Part shown: positions 1 through 8,416 of the stretch, piece by piece
Layout of the letters: each line of letters starts with the position of its first letter
How positions within the stretch are numbered: position 1 is the stretch's first letter
NCBI GenBank assembly: GCA_046483315.1
Contig: JAWODJ010000112.1
Location: 1-64,000 of the forward strand
DNA from: PXAP01 sp046483315
GTDB taxonomy: Bacteria; Bacteroidota; Bacteroidia; Bacteroidales; PUMT01
DNA: 64,000 nt
Reading direction: 5' to 3'
Translations under genes and position numbers: made by a program
The notes under the pieces: model-generated
What the model was told of the DNA's origin: nothing
What the model saw: the letters and a program-made list of their open reading frames with translations, nothing else
Database searches by the model: none

Positions 1-711
1 TGGCAGGCTCCGTTATTGTAACAGGCACATCAACCGTGCAGCCATTGGCATCGCGAACGGTAACCGTGTAGCCGTCTGCCCCGAGTGAAGAGAAAGTGCC
101 CGATCCGCCGAACGCACCCCCATCAAGACTGTACTGGTAACCGGGCGTGCCGCCGCTGCCCTCCACTGTCACCGACCCGTCGCTGCCGCCAAAGCAGGAA
201 ACATCGGTCTGCGACGCAATGCTTCCGCTAACGGCACTGGCAGGCTCCGTTATTGTAACAGGCACATCAACCGTGCAGCCATTGGCATCGCGAACGGTAA
301 CCGTGTAGCCGTCTGCCCCGAGTGAAGAGAAAGTGCCCGATCCGCCGAAGGCACCGCCATCAAGACTGTACTGGTAACCGGGCGTGCCGCCGCTGCCCTC
401 CACTGTCACCGACCCGTCGCTGCCGCCAAAGCAGGAAACATCGGTCTGCGAGGTAATGCTTCCGCTAACGGCACTGGCAGGCTCCGTTATCGTAACAGGC
501 ACATCAACCGTGCAGCCATTGGCATCACGAACGGTAACCGTGTAGTCGTCTGCCCCGAGTGAAGAGAAAGTGCCCGATCCGCCGAACGCACCCCCATCAA
601 AACTGTACTGGTAACCGGGCGTGCCGCCGCTGCCCTCCACTGTCACAGACCCGTCGCTGCCGCCAAAGCAGGAAACATCGGTCTGCGAGGTAATGCTTCC
701 GCTAACGGCAC
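1..711 (-). repeat. Three tandem 237-bp coding repeats (SprB type)
   Basis: Units lie at 1-237, 238-474 and 475-711. Each is 237 bp (79 codons), so the reading frame is kept. The copies differ at only a few bases: for example gaacgcaccccc versus gaaggcaccgcc between units 1 and 2, and cgtaaca, catcacgaac and tgtagtcgtc in unit 3. Such low divergence suggests recent expansion or gene-conversion homogenisation. More units may continue left of the window, and their number could be collapsed in an assembly. Confidence 0.95.
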
Positions 712-1564
712 TGGCCGGCTGGGTTATTTCAAGGGCTGCCGCGATCTGGACTTCACATATACTGACCGCAGCGTCTCTCATAAATACATCGTAGAATCCC
801 GCAGCCAGACCGTCAAAGAGGGGGAGGGACTGCCACGATGAGCCGTCAAGGCTGTATTCGTAATTCCCGGTGCCCCCCGAAGGTAAAGAAACCGTTATCT
901 CTCCGCTATTATCCCCGTAACAAAGCACATGGGCAGTAACAGAGGCACTGGCAGATAAAGCAGGATAAACCACTACGTCAATATCATCATCAGCCTCACA
1001 TCCGTTGTCATCGGTCACCGTGTAGGTAAGTGAAAAAGTCCCTGTGCCGGATGAACCTGAGTCGAAAAAAGGATCATGAACGTCTGCAGAAGAGAGATAA
1101 GCGGCGCCGCCGCCCGTCCACTCATGAACATAAGTCCCCGTGCCCCCTGAGGGGTTGCCATTTAAGGTGAGACCGGCAGACCCGCATGTTTCGGCAGGAT
1201 CGGGGGTGATGCCGGCATAAAGAAGCGGGGGACTGGATACGGTAATAACATCCTGCAGCGGATCCTCCCCCGAACCCTCATAATTTGCATACACCACGTA
1301 ATTCCCTCGCGACAGGCCGGTAAAGGTGTGTTCCGTATCGGCAGATTCTGCATTTCCCGATATAAATGTAGATGTATTGAACCATGCATACCTGTAATTG
1401 GGTGCCCCTCCCGAGACGACTATTGTAATGGTTCCTTCGCTGTTGTCAAAGCAGGAAGTGGGCTCGGAACTGATGGAAACAATCTGAAAATCCTGGGCAA
1501 GGATAAGACCGTGAAAACCGGAAAAAAGAATCAGAAAAACAAACAGTAAGTATATATGCCTCAT
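1..1564 (-). CDS. SprB-repeat surface protein, 5' part (runs off left edge)
   Basis: An uninterrupted minus-strand frame runs from an ATG at 1564 to the window edge (521 residues visible, no stop). The N-terminus is a signal peptide (MRHIYLLFVFLILF... cleaved after ILAQ). Ig-like/PKD-like modules follow, one with the TYTVTDDNGCEA signature. Then come repeats of the form PASAVSGSI...DVSCFGGSDGSVTV...GGTPGYQYSFDGG...YTVTVRDANGCT, the signature of the SprB repeat in gliding and adhesin proteins of Bacteroidota. Three 79-residue repeats lie at the left edge. Such proteins are usually exported by the type IX system to the cell surface; the expected C-terminal sorting domain lies outside the window. 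Its adhesive or motility role is inferred from the family. The next gene on the same strand, a LolE-like permease, is about 200 bp upstream, so this gene probably has its own promoter. Confidence 0.88.
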   Translation of the reverse strand, partial: MRHIYLLFVFLILFSGFHGLILAQDFQIVSISSEPTSCFDNSEGTITIVVSGGAPNYRYAWFNTSTFISGNAESADTEHTFTGLSRGNYVVYANYEGSGEDPLQDVITVSSPPLLYAGITPDPAETCGSAGLTLNGNPSGGTGTYVHEWTGGGAAYLSSADVHDPFFDSGSSGTGTFSLTYTVTDDNGCEADDDIDVVVYPALSASASVTAHVLCYGDNSGEITVSLPSGGTGNYEYSLDGSSWQSLPLFDGLAAGFYDVFMRDAAVSICEVQIAAALEITQPASAVSGSITSQTDVSCFGGSDGSVTVEGSGGTPGYQYSFDGGAFGGSGTFSSLGADDYTVTVRDANGCTVDVPVTITEPASAVSGSITSQTDVSCFGGSDGSVTVEGSGGTPGYQYSLDGGAFGGSGTFSSLGADGYTVTVRDANGCTVDVPVTITEPASAVSGSIASQTDVSCFGGSDGSVTVEGSGGTPGYQYSLDGGAFGGSGTFSSLGADGYTVTVRDANGCTVDVPVTITEPA

Positions 1565-1685
1565 TATAAATTATTTCCAAAAAAATATAAAATATTAAAA
1601 CCAATACAGGGCTGATAATTAACTGCTTCTACGGATTATCCGGATTAAGGTTACATCCCGTAAATTTTAATCAACAAAAAATCAC

Positions 1686-1697
1686 GTTTGATCAAAC
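1686..1697. promoter_or_regulatory. Perfect 12-bp palindrome upstream of the SprB-repeat gene
   Basis: GTTTGATCAAAC is a perfect inverted repeat in the AT-rich 199-bp gap between the SprB-repeat gene (start 1564) and the end of the permease gene (1764). It sits about 120 bp upstream of the ATG, where an operator could lie. No regulator is linked to it here, and chance palindromes of this length in AT-rich DNA are possible. Confidence 0.3.
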
Positions 1698-1763
1698 CTT
1701 TAATAAAGTTAATCAAATTAATTAACAGAAGGCAAAGTGGAGGAATATTTTTGGAAAAATATA

Positions 1764-3074
1764 TTAAAGTTGTTCAGGCACAGACAATAAGCGTTTGGAA
1801 ATATAACGAACGGGTATCAGTGCGGCAAAAAAACCGATCAGCAAAACGGTAAGGAAAACATATATAAAATCGGGAAACTGAATTTCAACGGGATAAGCAT
1901 CGATTATAAAGCTGCCGCTGCCATGCAGCTTTACCACCCCGAACTTCATCTGCACAACACATATCAGCAATCCGAGCAGCAATCCGGCGAAAGCCCCTAC
2001 AGCAGATATCATCCAGCCCTCGAAAAGAAAGATCCGCCTTATCAGCCTTTCACTGGCACCCATGCTTTTCAGCACTGCCATATCCTTTTTCTTTTCAATT
2101 ATCAGCATGGTAAGCGAGCCGATGATATTAAAAGATGCCACCATAAGTATAAATGCCAGAATGAGAAATATGGCCCATTTCTCCGTTTGCATCACCTTGT
2201 ACAGCCATTCATGCTGCTGGTAGCGGTTCAGCACCCTGAACCCGTCACCCAGTATTTCCTGTAGCTCATCCTGTACCATACTCTCGCCGAAATTATCCCT
2301 CAGCTCCAGATCGACTGAGGTAACCGCGTTCTCATACTCCAGTATCTCCCGGGCAAAATGGATCGGCACCAGCACATAATTCATATCGTATTCCTGCTCT
2401 ACGGAAAACACGCCCGAAGGAAAGATAAGCCTCCTGTTGAAAGCCTGTCGCGGGTCCAGTGTAATACTGGCTGTACGTCTTGGTATGTATATCTCCAGGG
2501 GAGTGATAAAATTGAGGCCCACAGCCAGCACATTGGCAACCCCCCGCCCTATGACCGCATAATCATTACCCTTATCGTCACTCAGCAACAGGTTCCCATC
2601 CAGCATCATTCTCTCCAGCTGGCTGTACTCCACAAAATTCTCCTCCACCCCCTTGAGCGTAACGATATGCTGTCTTTCGCCATACATCAGAAGGGCATTT
2701 TCCTCGAGAACCCCGGTAAAATGGAGCACGGCGGGATGGTTTTTTACCTTATCAAAACGCTCATCATCATCAACGGTAAATGTTTTACCTTCCACCAGAC
2801 TTATTTGCATCTGCGAGTCAAAGACACCGAAAAGTGATTTGATGAGACTGTCAAAGCCGTTGAATACCGACAGGATGACAATAAGCGCCATGGTGCCCGT
2901 AGCAACCCCCACCACCGATATGGCGGAGATAATATTTATCACATTCTGCGATTTTTTCGCCAGAAGGTAACGACGTGCTATAAAAAGTGGCAGATTCAAA
3001 AACGGTAAAATTTTAATTAACGAAAAATATATATTCAGGCATTCCTCACTGCTTACCCCTTCCCGGTACCCCAT
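1764..3074 (-). CDS. LolC/LolE-type (FtsX-like) ABC transporter permease
   Basis: An inner-membrane permease of the lipoprotein-releasing/MacB family. It has one N-terminal membrane helix (about residues 48-72, after FIARRYLLAKKSQNVINIIS), a periplasmic domain of about 220 residues, and three C-terminal helices (about 300-325, 355-375, 402-422). The cytoplasmic loop EKKKDMAVLKSMGAS before the second of these is the hallmark coupling segment of FtsX-fold permeases. In the Lol system such permeases pull lipoproteins from the inner membrane for delivery to the outer membrane; the LolD-type ATPase is not in this window. An ATG at 3074 gives 436 residues with an unusual 26-residue extension. A TTG at 2999 would give the family-typical start NLPLFIARRYLL. 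It follows rbfA and a methyltransferase gene on the same strand and may be cotranscribed with them. Confidence 0.9.
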   Translation of the reverse strand: MGYREGVSSEECLNIYFSLIKILPFLNLPLFIARRYLLAKKSQNVINIISAISVVGVATGTMALIVILSVFNGFDSLIKSLFGVFDSQMQISLVEGKTFTVDDDERFDKVKNHPAVLHFTGVLEENALLMYGERQHIVTLKGVEENFVEYSQLERMMLDGNLLLSDDKGNDYAVIGRGVANVLAVGLNFITPLEIYIPRRTASITLDPRQAFNRRLIFPSGVFSVEQEYDMNYVLVPIHFAREILEYENAVTSVDLELRDNFGESMVQDELQEILGDGFRVLNRYQQHEWLYKVMQTEKWAIFLILAFILMVASFNIIGSLTMLIIEKKKDMAVLKSMGASERLIRRIFLFEGWMISAVGAFAGLLLGLLICVVQMKFGVVKLHGSGSFIIDAYPVEIQFPDFIYVFLTVLLIGFFAALIPVRYISKRLLSVPEQL

Positions 3075-3127
3075 TTTTTCCGGCCCTCATCCCCGGGTGT
3101 TCTAACGGCTGTTATGGCAACATCCGG

Positions 3128-3949
3128 TCATTTGTCAGACAATTTGTATGCCTTCACTATCAATCCCGTCCCGGTGGAGTGCCGGCCGTAAAGATCGAAA
3201 AAATTCAGCAACAGGGCAACAGGGAAAGTAACCAGATAGTAGAGCGGAAGGACAAGAAAAAATATCCTTCCTGCACTGACCATTTTTACCGGATATTTCA
3301 TTGAGATCTTCCACGACATCTGTCCCCATCTCCCGTACGAGTAGCGCACCTCCGTTTTGTCAAACCCCGCCAGTGAAAGTTTTTCTGTTATTTCGCCCCA
3401 TCCGTAACCGTCTCTTACATGCTCCCCTATAAAGGAGTTACCGCCCTCATCATGCACATCCGAACCGCCCCTGTCTGAAGGTGTGGAGATCAGCAGCATC
3501 CCGCCTCCTTTCAGTGAGCCGTACAGGTTTTTCATCACTTTCACGTCATCGGTTATATGTTCCAGTACGTCAACACAGAGTATCAGATCGTACGTTTGGG
3601 GTTCACTGAAGCTGTTCAGGTCTGCTTTTTCAAATCTCACCCTGCCACCTGCGTGCCTGCCGCCCGGGAACCTGTTACAGAGATCCGTCTCCTCCTGTTT
3701 CACATCGACCCCCTTAACCCGGTATTTTCCCTTCAGTTTTGACACAAACCATACATACTGGCCGAACCCCGAGCCGGCATCCAGCACTGCGGCGCCGGGA
3801 GGCGCCGTTTTTGCCCATCCCCGTATCTCCCTTCTCACATGCCAGGACCGGAGCAGCAAAAGATTCAGCAACCTGAAAAATAATATACGGGAAGCCCTGC
3901 AGCAGTTAAAGAACCTGCCGGCATCTTTTTTTATCGGATCATAGTCCAT
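3128..3949 (-). CDS. Class I SAM-dependent methyltransferase
   Basis: A 273-residue protein with a Rossmann-type methyltransferase core. Motif I is VLDAGSGFGQY (55-65), the acidic end of strand 2 is GVD (80-82), and DLILCVDVLEHI (121-132) is the post-motif strand typical of the Methyltransf_11/23 families. A hydrophobic segment near 229-250 suggests membrane attachment, and the N-terminus also carries a short leucine-rich stretch (24-34). The substrate cannot be read from the sequence; small-molecule, lipid or quinone methylation are all possible. The gene lies between rbfA and the LolE-like permease on the same strand, with a 53-bp gap to the permease and a 78-bp gap from rbfA. Confidence 0.8.
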   Translation of the reverse strand: MDYDPIKKDAGRFFNCCRASRILFFRLLNLLLLRSWHVRREIRGWAKTAPPGAAVLDAGSGFGQYVWFVSKLKGKYRVKGVDVKQEETDLCNRFPGGRHAGGRVRFEKADLNSFSEPQTYDLILCVDVLEHITDDVKVMKNLYGSLKGGGMLLISTPSDRGGSDVHDEGGNSFIGEHVRDGYGWGEITEKLSLAGFDKTEVRYSYGRWGQMSWKISMKYPVKMVSAGRIFFLVLPLYYLVTFPVALLLNFFDLYGRHSTGTGLIVKAYKLSDK

Positions 3950-4027
3950 ACCGGGATTTTACATTTTATACCGTCACAACGGCAGGACACAATGTTTATC
4001 AAAATATCGCAATGCATGGGGTGAGAA

Positions 4028-4366
4028 TCATGAATTGAGCAGTTTATCAATATGCTGTGCGTAGTCAATGCTGTCGTCAATAAAAAACTGCAGCTCCGGC
4101 ACCAGTCTCAGCTGTTTTTTCACCCTTCTGCCCAGCTCATGCCTGATGGTTTTGTTCTGCATATTTACCGATTCAAACAACTCCTGCCGCCTTTCGGGCG
4201 GAAACAGGCTCAGCCAAACCTTCGCAAGGCCAAGATCGGGAGTCACCCTCACCACGGTAACCGATATCATTCCCCCGCCAAAAAGATTGTTCCCCTGTTT
4301 CTGAAAAATCCCCGCCAGCTCTTTTTGCACCAGCCTGGACACTTTGCTTTGCCTTTGTGATTCCAT
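4028..4366 (-). CDS. rbfA: Ribosome-binding factor A
   Basis: A 112-residue protein of typical RbfA length that assists late maturation of the 30S subunit and the 5' end of 16S rRNA. The KH-like fold signatures are present: an N-terminal helix beginning SQRQSKVSRLVQKELAGIF, the strand VTVVRVTPDLGLAKVWLSLF, and the C-terminal LRLVPELQFFIDDSIDYAQHI. It is the first gene of a minus-strand group with the methyltransferase and the LolE-like permease; an rbfA-permease pairing is common in Bacteroidota. It is divergent from trpS, and a promoter box for it lies at 4460-4467. Confidence 0.95.
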   Translation of the reverse strand: MESQRQSKVSRLVQKELAGIFQKQGNNLFGGGMISVTVVRVTPDLGLAKVWLSLFPPERRQELFESVNMQNKTIRHELGRRVKKQLRLVPELQFFIDDSIDYAQHIDKLLNS

Positions 4367-4459
4367 TGCCGTATATTTTTTCGATTATAAGTATCACTTC
4401 CGGAAATAGAAAAAGAGAGCGTTCTCAAGCCCGTCGTAATCCCGAAACAGTTCTGCCTG

Positions 4460-4467
4460 CAAAGATA
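4460..4467 (-). promoter_or_regulatory. Putative -7 box for rbfA
   Basis: On the minus strand the sequence reads TATCTTTG, matching the Bacteroidota -7 consensus TAnnTTTG. It lies about 95 bp upstream of the rbfA ATG. No clear -33 TTTG box is visible, so this rests on one element. Confidence 0.45.
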
Positions 4468-4514
4468 ATCCGATAAATTGGAATACCCATAGTCACTATT
4501 TACGAACAATTAAT

Positions 4515-4522
4515 TAATTTTG
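4515..4522 (+). promoter_or_regulatory. Putative -7 box for trpS
   Basis: TAATTTTG matches the Bacteroidota TAnnTTTG element and sits 55 bp upstream of the preferred trpS ATG at 4577. With the opposite-strand box at 4460-4467 it makes a compact divergent promoter region. No clear -33 element is seen. Confidence 0.45.
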
Positions 4523-4576
4523 CCCGGACATTCCCGGCGTCGCAATAAGCCGGGCGAAAAAACCAAAAAAGCAAAA

Positions 4577-5566
4577 ATGGAAACTGTTGTAAGCGGGATA
4601 CGGTCAACCGGGAACCTTCACCTGGGTAATTATTTCGGAGCATTGCGGAATTTCACACGAATGCAGCACGAAAACAGGTGTTATTTTTTTATCGCAGACT
4701 ATCACTCCCTCACCACCCATCCCACACCCGCCAATCTGCACGGCAATGTGAGGCAGGTACTTGCCGAGTACCTGGCATGCGGCATCGACCCGGAAGTGGC
4801 CACCATCTACCTTCAGAGCGACGTTCCGGAGGTGACCGAGCTGTACCTGCTGCTCAACATGATAGCCTACAAGGGTGAGCTGGAGCGCACCACCACGTTC
4901 AAGGAGAAGGTCAGAAACCAGCCCGAAAATGTGAATGCCGGGCTCCTTACCTATCCGGTCCTTATGGCAGCAGATATTATCATTCACAAGGCCCACCGTG
5001 TACCTGTGGGCAAAGACCAGGAACCCCATCTCGAGATTACCCGCAAATTTGCCCGCCGCTTCAACACCATGTACAGAACGGACTGTTTCCCCGAGCCCGA
5101 GGCCTACAATTTCGGGGAGAGGCTGGTGAAGATTCCCGGACTCGATGGCAGCGGAAAGATGGGCAAGTCTGAAGGCAACGGCATCTTCCTCTCTGACGAT
5201 GACAGTGTCATCAGAAAAAAGGTGATGAGGGCAGTCACCGACAGCGGTCCCTCGCAGCCCAACCAGAAGATGCCCGAACCCGTCAGGAACCTGTTCACCA
5301 TCATGGAATTTGTTTCCGACCCTTCGGCTGTCAGCCACTTCAGGAAGCAGTACAAGGATTGCAGTATCCGGTACGGCGACCTGAAAAAGCAGCTCGCCGA
5401 AGACCTGGTAGCATTTATCTCCCCCATAAGAGAACGTATTGCAGATATTTCGGCCGACAGCCGGTACCTTGGAAGAGTTGTAAAGCAGGGAGAAGAGAAG
5501 GCCCGCGAAAGTGCCGCAAAAACTGTGAAGGAGGTACGCAAGATCATCGGGTTCATGCCCTTCTGA
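4577..5566 (+). CDS. trpS: Tryptophanyl-tRNA synthetase
   Basis: A class Ic aminoacyl-tRNA synthetase that charges tRNA-Trp. The HIGH-equivalent motif is HLGN (residues 15-18, in TGNLHLGNYFGAL) and the KMSKS loop is KMGKS (194-198, in DGSGKMGKSEG). Both lie in the Rossmann catalytic domain, followed by the helical anticodon-binding part. I chose the ATG at 4577 (METVVSGIRSTG), giving 329 residues, the usual bacterial length. The frame is open back to an ATG at 4520, but the extra 19 residues are basic, unlike the family, and overlap the promoter box. The gene is monocistronic by context, divergent from rbfA and convergent with the ZIP transporter 20 bp downstream. Confidence 0.96.
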   Translation: METVVSGIRSTGNLHLGNYFGALRNFTRMQHENRCYFFIADYHSLTTHPTPANLHGNVRQVLAEYLACGIDPEVATIYLQSDVPEVTELYLLLNMIAYKGELERTTTFKEKVRNQPENVNAGLLTYPVLMAADIIIHKAHRVPVGKDQEPHLEITRKFARRFNTMYRTDCFPEPEAYNFGERLVKIPGLDGSGKMGKSEGNGIFLSDDDSVIRKKVMRAVTDSGPSQPNQKMPEPVRNLFTIMEFVSDPSAVSHFRKQYKDCSIRYGDLKKQLAEDLVAFISPIRERIADISADSRYLGRVVKQGEEKARESAAKTVKEVRKIIGFMPF

Positions 5567-5585
5567 AACATCCCGGCCACCCCGT

Positions 5586-6461
5586 TTATATCAGCAGTAC
5601 CAGGGATATCCCCATCACCGCCATTCCCCCTATCAGTCCGTAAACCGAAAGGTGGTGCTCGCCGTATTCGCGGGCAGCAGGTAAAAGTTCATCGAGCGAG
5701 ATAAATACCATTATGCCCGCCACCCCGGCAAAGATAACCCCGAAGAGGGTGTCGGTCAGGTAGGGCATAAGAATCAGCCAACCCAGGAGAGCCCCCACCG
5801 GCTCTGCAAGGCCCGACAAAAAGGAATACATGAATGCCTTTCTGCGGCTGCCGGTGGCAAAATAGATGGGTACCGAAACGGCAATACCCTCGGGAATGTT
5901 ATGAATGGCTATTGCTATGGCAATAGGAATACCGATCGAAAGGTCTGTGAGGGCCGCAATAAAAGTTGCCAGCCCCTCCGGAAAATTATGAATTCCAATT
6001 GCTATGGCCGAGAAGACACCCATACGCAAAAGAGTTTTCTTCCTGTACTTCTCCCTGCTCTGCTCAGCCTTCTTTAAAACCATCGGATCGACGTTCTTAA
6101 CATCTTCCCCGCTCACCTCCTCCACCAGGCGTACCTCATGCGGGTTTTCATATGTTGGCACCATCCGGTCGATCAGGGCGATAAAAATTATACCCCCGAA
6201 AAAGGAGAGCAGGGTGATCCAGTTTCCCTGAACCACGCCAAGCTCCGTTACGAGCGACTCTTTGGCCTTAAAAAATATCTCAACCAGCGAAACGTAGATC
6301 ATCACCCCGGCAGAAAAACCAAGGGCAACGGCAAGAAAGCGGGTATTGGTGGTCCTTGTAAAGAACGCCAGGGCACTGCCAATCCCCGTCGACAGTCCCG
6401 CAAACAGTGTCAGTAAAAAGGCTATCAGCACCTCCTGTGAAAACATGTTGGGAATTTCCAT
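5586..6461 (-). CDS. zupT: ZIP family divalent metal transporter (ZupT-like)
   Basis: A 291-residue polytopic inner-membrane protein with about eight helices. The paired metal-binding motifs of the ZupT/GufA branch are intact: HNFPEG (158-163) and HNIPEG (187-192), in transmembrane helices 4 and 5. Such proteins import zinc, iron and related divalent cations. A charged cytoplasmic loop of about 45 residues (102-146) lies between helices 3 and 4, the variable loop of ZIP proteins. It stands alone on the minus strand between trpS and a 239-bp non-coding stretch. Substrate preference cannot be read from the sequence. Confidence 0.92.
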   Translation of the reverse strand: MEIPNMFSQEVLIAFLLTLFAGLSTGIGSALAFFTRTTNTRFLAVALGFSAGVMIYVSLVEIFFKAKESLVTELGVVQGNWITLLSFFGGIIFIALIDRMVPTYENPHEVRLVEEVSGEDVKNVDPMVLKKAEQSREKYRKKTLLRMGVFSAIAIGIHNFPEGLATFIAALTDLSIGIPIAIAIAIHNIPEGIAVSVPIYFATGSRRKAFMYSFLSGLAEPVGALLGWLILMPYLTDTLFGVIFAGVAGIMVFISLDELLPAAREYGEHHLSVYGLIGGMAVMGISLVLLI

Positions 6462-6700
6462 TGTAAAAAATTGCAGTTTAATTCAGGCAATAATATAAAT
6501 TCAACAGCCGGCAGTGCAGTGTTGAAGTGGTAAATATAGATAAAATCCTGCAGTTGAAACCCCCATCAGCCTTTGTCAGACAAAATAAAATGAACAAACC
6601 ATGGGGGGTTCCATGCGTTCAAGGTACTAAATATCTATTAAATGCAAAATATAATTCTTTGGTTATTAACCTGATTAACCTGATTTATTCGCAGCAAGCT
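6462..6700. other. 239-bp non-coding stretch
   Basis: AT-rich DNA between the ZIP transporter start and the sugar transferase end. It holds a short CATGG/CCATG inverted repeat around 6599-6615 and a 9-bp tandem repeat ttaacctga near 6664-6682. No convincing gene, RNA or terminator was seen. Confidence 0.4.
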
Positions 6701-8224
6701 TCACCTGCTCCTGGCATTTTTAAAAATAATATTCCATGTTGCCCTGAAGAAGTACCTTATATCGGTCAGAAAGGGTCTTTTATCGTAGGCATCGAGGTAT
6801 CTGCGCTCCGAATCCTGGATCTCTCCGAGGGTTTTGGGCAGGTCGGCATAAAATGGCGGAACCAGTCCGGGCCTGTACCTGATCCTCCTCTCCTGCAGCT
6901 CCTGATCATACAAATTATAATACTGCATGCTGAGAGGCCTTACACCAACCGGCTTGACCTCACCCTTGAGCAGGTTAAACAGCATGGGCAGCTCATCGAT
7001 CCACAATGTACGCATTATGCGGCCAAGGGTTGATACCCGGAAGTCATTTTTGTATTTACCCCCCATATCCAGTTTATTTTGTTCAAACAGGTAGTTTTGC
7101 AGGTATTCGGCATAGGGGTGCATAGTGCGAAATTTATATACCCTGATGATCTTACCACCTTTTCCCACACGGCGCAGCTTGATAAAAATGCCGTAGGTCG
7201 GGTCAAAATCGTACACCGGATCGCCTGTTTTTTTCACACTGAAGCAATACAGGCCGTTTACAAACTCGTCACCCTCCAGCTCAAAGCCACACGAATAGAG
7301 TCTGCCGAGAATCTCCGCCCTTGACAGTACCCGGTTATTACCCCTGGTAAGAAGATAATATATTTTACGGGTAAGGATAAATTTCGGAAACACCCTCTTT
7401 AAAAGATAGTCCAGCAGGTAGAACACCCTGTTGAGCAGTGGCGGATATTTTGCCAGTATGCGCCTTTTCCTCTGCTCCTTGGTCTCCGCGCACCCTATGA
7501 GCGTTCCCCCTTCGGGCAGCTTCCGGTTAACCGATTCAAAAAATTTGTTGATAAGCCTTATATCGTTCACCCGCTTCATATTGACCACAGCACGGTAAAT
7601 GCCGTCAGGCTGCATTTCAATGTTAAAGCGTGAGCCTGTTGAGACAATCAGCGTTTGCCTGCATTCATCATCGAGGTACCTGCAGATAAACGAATGGATG
7701 CCCGGCCCGCACTCCTCCTCAACGGCACTTTTCACTGCATCCTCATTCAGGGTGAACTTGCTGAAATTCGGTGCATTCCGGGCCTCGGTAATTTCCCATC
7801 CCCTGGGGGGGGGATTGGTACGGTCATGACCGTTGGTTTTCGTTGTTATGAGTGAATGGTACAGGTTCCCGGCTATCAGTTCAAACAACGTGGCCAGGGT
7901 GACAGTGCCGAAAAGCATCAGCCGCGAATATCCGGAGATCCACAGCAGCGTGAAAACAACAAGGATCACACCCACCGTGACAATGTTTGAAACAATCACG
8001 GTCCTCACCAGCCTCTCGATCCTGTGTTTCTTTTTGAAGCTGTATTTTCTGAAATAGAAAGAAGAGACCGTCCACACCACCAGGAGGCCCCCGAAGGCAT
8101 AAAGGTACTCGTCCGAAAGGTATCTTGCCGTTACCGGCTTATAAAGGGCAACCAGAAGAAATGACCCTGTCAGGATAAGTAAATCGATAAGATATATAAT
8201 CAGCTTGTGCTTGTGTCTGGCCAT
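6701..8224 (-). CDS. Atypical membrane sugar transferase (bacterial sugar-transferase domain)
   Basis: A 507-residue protein with four N-terminal membrane helices (about 8-28, 40-58, 78-97, 102-122), a soluble central region (about 155-335), and a C-terminal phosphoglycosyl-transferase core. The core carries YKFRTM (363-368), DELPMLFN (410-417) and GVRP (427-430, where GPRP is usual). Members transfer a sugar-1-phosphate to undecaprenyl phosphate to start polysaccharide assembly. Two oddities stand out. The re-entrant hydrophobic helix that normally precedes the catalytic core is not evident before FIKLRRVGKGGK. The central region carries a segment like the C-terminal half of a SAM methyltransferase fold (KLPEGGTLIGCAETKEQR). 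A changed substrate or a degenerate enzyme is possible. It is divergent from the PqqD-kinase gene. Confidence 0.8.
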   Translation of the reverse strand: MARHKHKLIIYLIDLLILTGSFLLVALYKPVTARYLSDEYLYAFGGLLVVWTVSSFYFRKYSFKKKHRIERLVRTVIVSNIVTVGVILVVFTLLWISGYSRLMLFGTVTLATLFELIAGNLYHSLITTKTNGHDRTNPPPRGWEITEARNAPNFSKFTLNEDAVKSAVEEECGPGIHSFICRYLDDECRQTLIVSTGSRFNIEMQPDGIYRAVVNMKRVNDIRLINKFFESVNRKLPEGGTLIGCAETKEQRKRRILAKYPPLLNRVFYLLDYLLKRVFPKFILTRKIYYLLTRGNNRVLSRAEILGRLYSCGFELEGDEFVNGLYCFSVKKTGDPVYDFDPTYGIFIKLRRVGKGGKIIRVYKFRTMHPYAEYLQNYLFEQNKLDMGGKYKNDFRVSTLGRIMRTLWIDELPMLFNLLKGEVKPVGVRPLSMQYYNLYDQELQERRIRYRPGLVPPFYADLPKTLGEIQDSERRYLDAYDKRPFLTDIRYFFRATWNIIFKNARSR

Positions 8225-8393
8225 CTATGCTGCCGGTTCGTATATAATATAATATTCATCATCTGCCAGGACAAACTGTGGCAATCAGGTTTATTTACGA
8301 ATTTTGAATCCTAAAGTTACAGACAAATGCAGATATAATTATAAAAATATCTGTTGACTCCCTCCGGGTATTACACCCGGCCGCATATTTTTC

Positions 8394-8401
8394 TATCTTT
8401 G
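8394..8401 (+). promoter_or_regulatory. Putative -7 box for the PqqD-kinase/nucleotidyltransferase pair
   Basis: TATCTTTG matches the Bacteroidota TAnnTTTG consensus and ends 15 bp before the ATG at 8417, implying a very short leader. No matching -33 box stands out. Confidence 0.45.
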
Positions 8402-8416
8402 CTGTAAAAGCAATTT

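Noticed and set aside
1..711. CRISPR-like array from regular repeats
   Set aside because: Units are 237 bp, contiguous without spacers and in frame as SprB repeats.
1575..1756. Inverted A-rich blocks (TTCCAAAAAAATAT near 1575 and ATATTTTTGGAA near 1745) as ends of a mobile element
   Set aside because: The arms differ in length, are low-complexity, and enclose no gene or target duplication.
4604..5338. Long minus-strand frame antisense to trpS
   Set aside because: It is a shadow of the trpS coding sequence with no family features.
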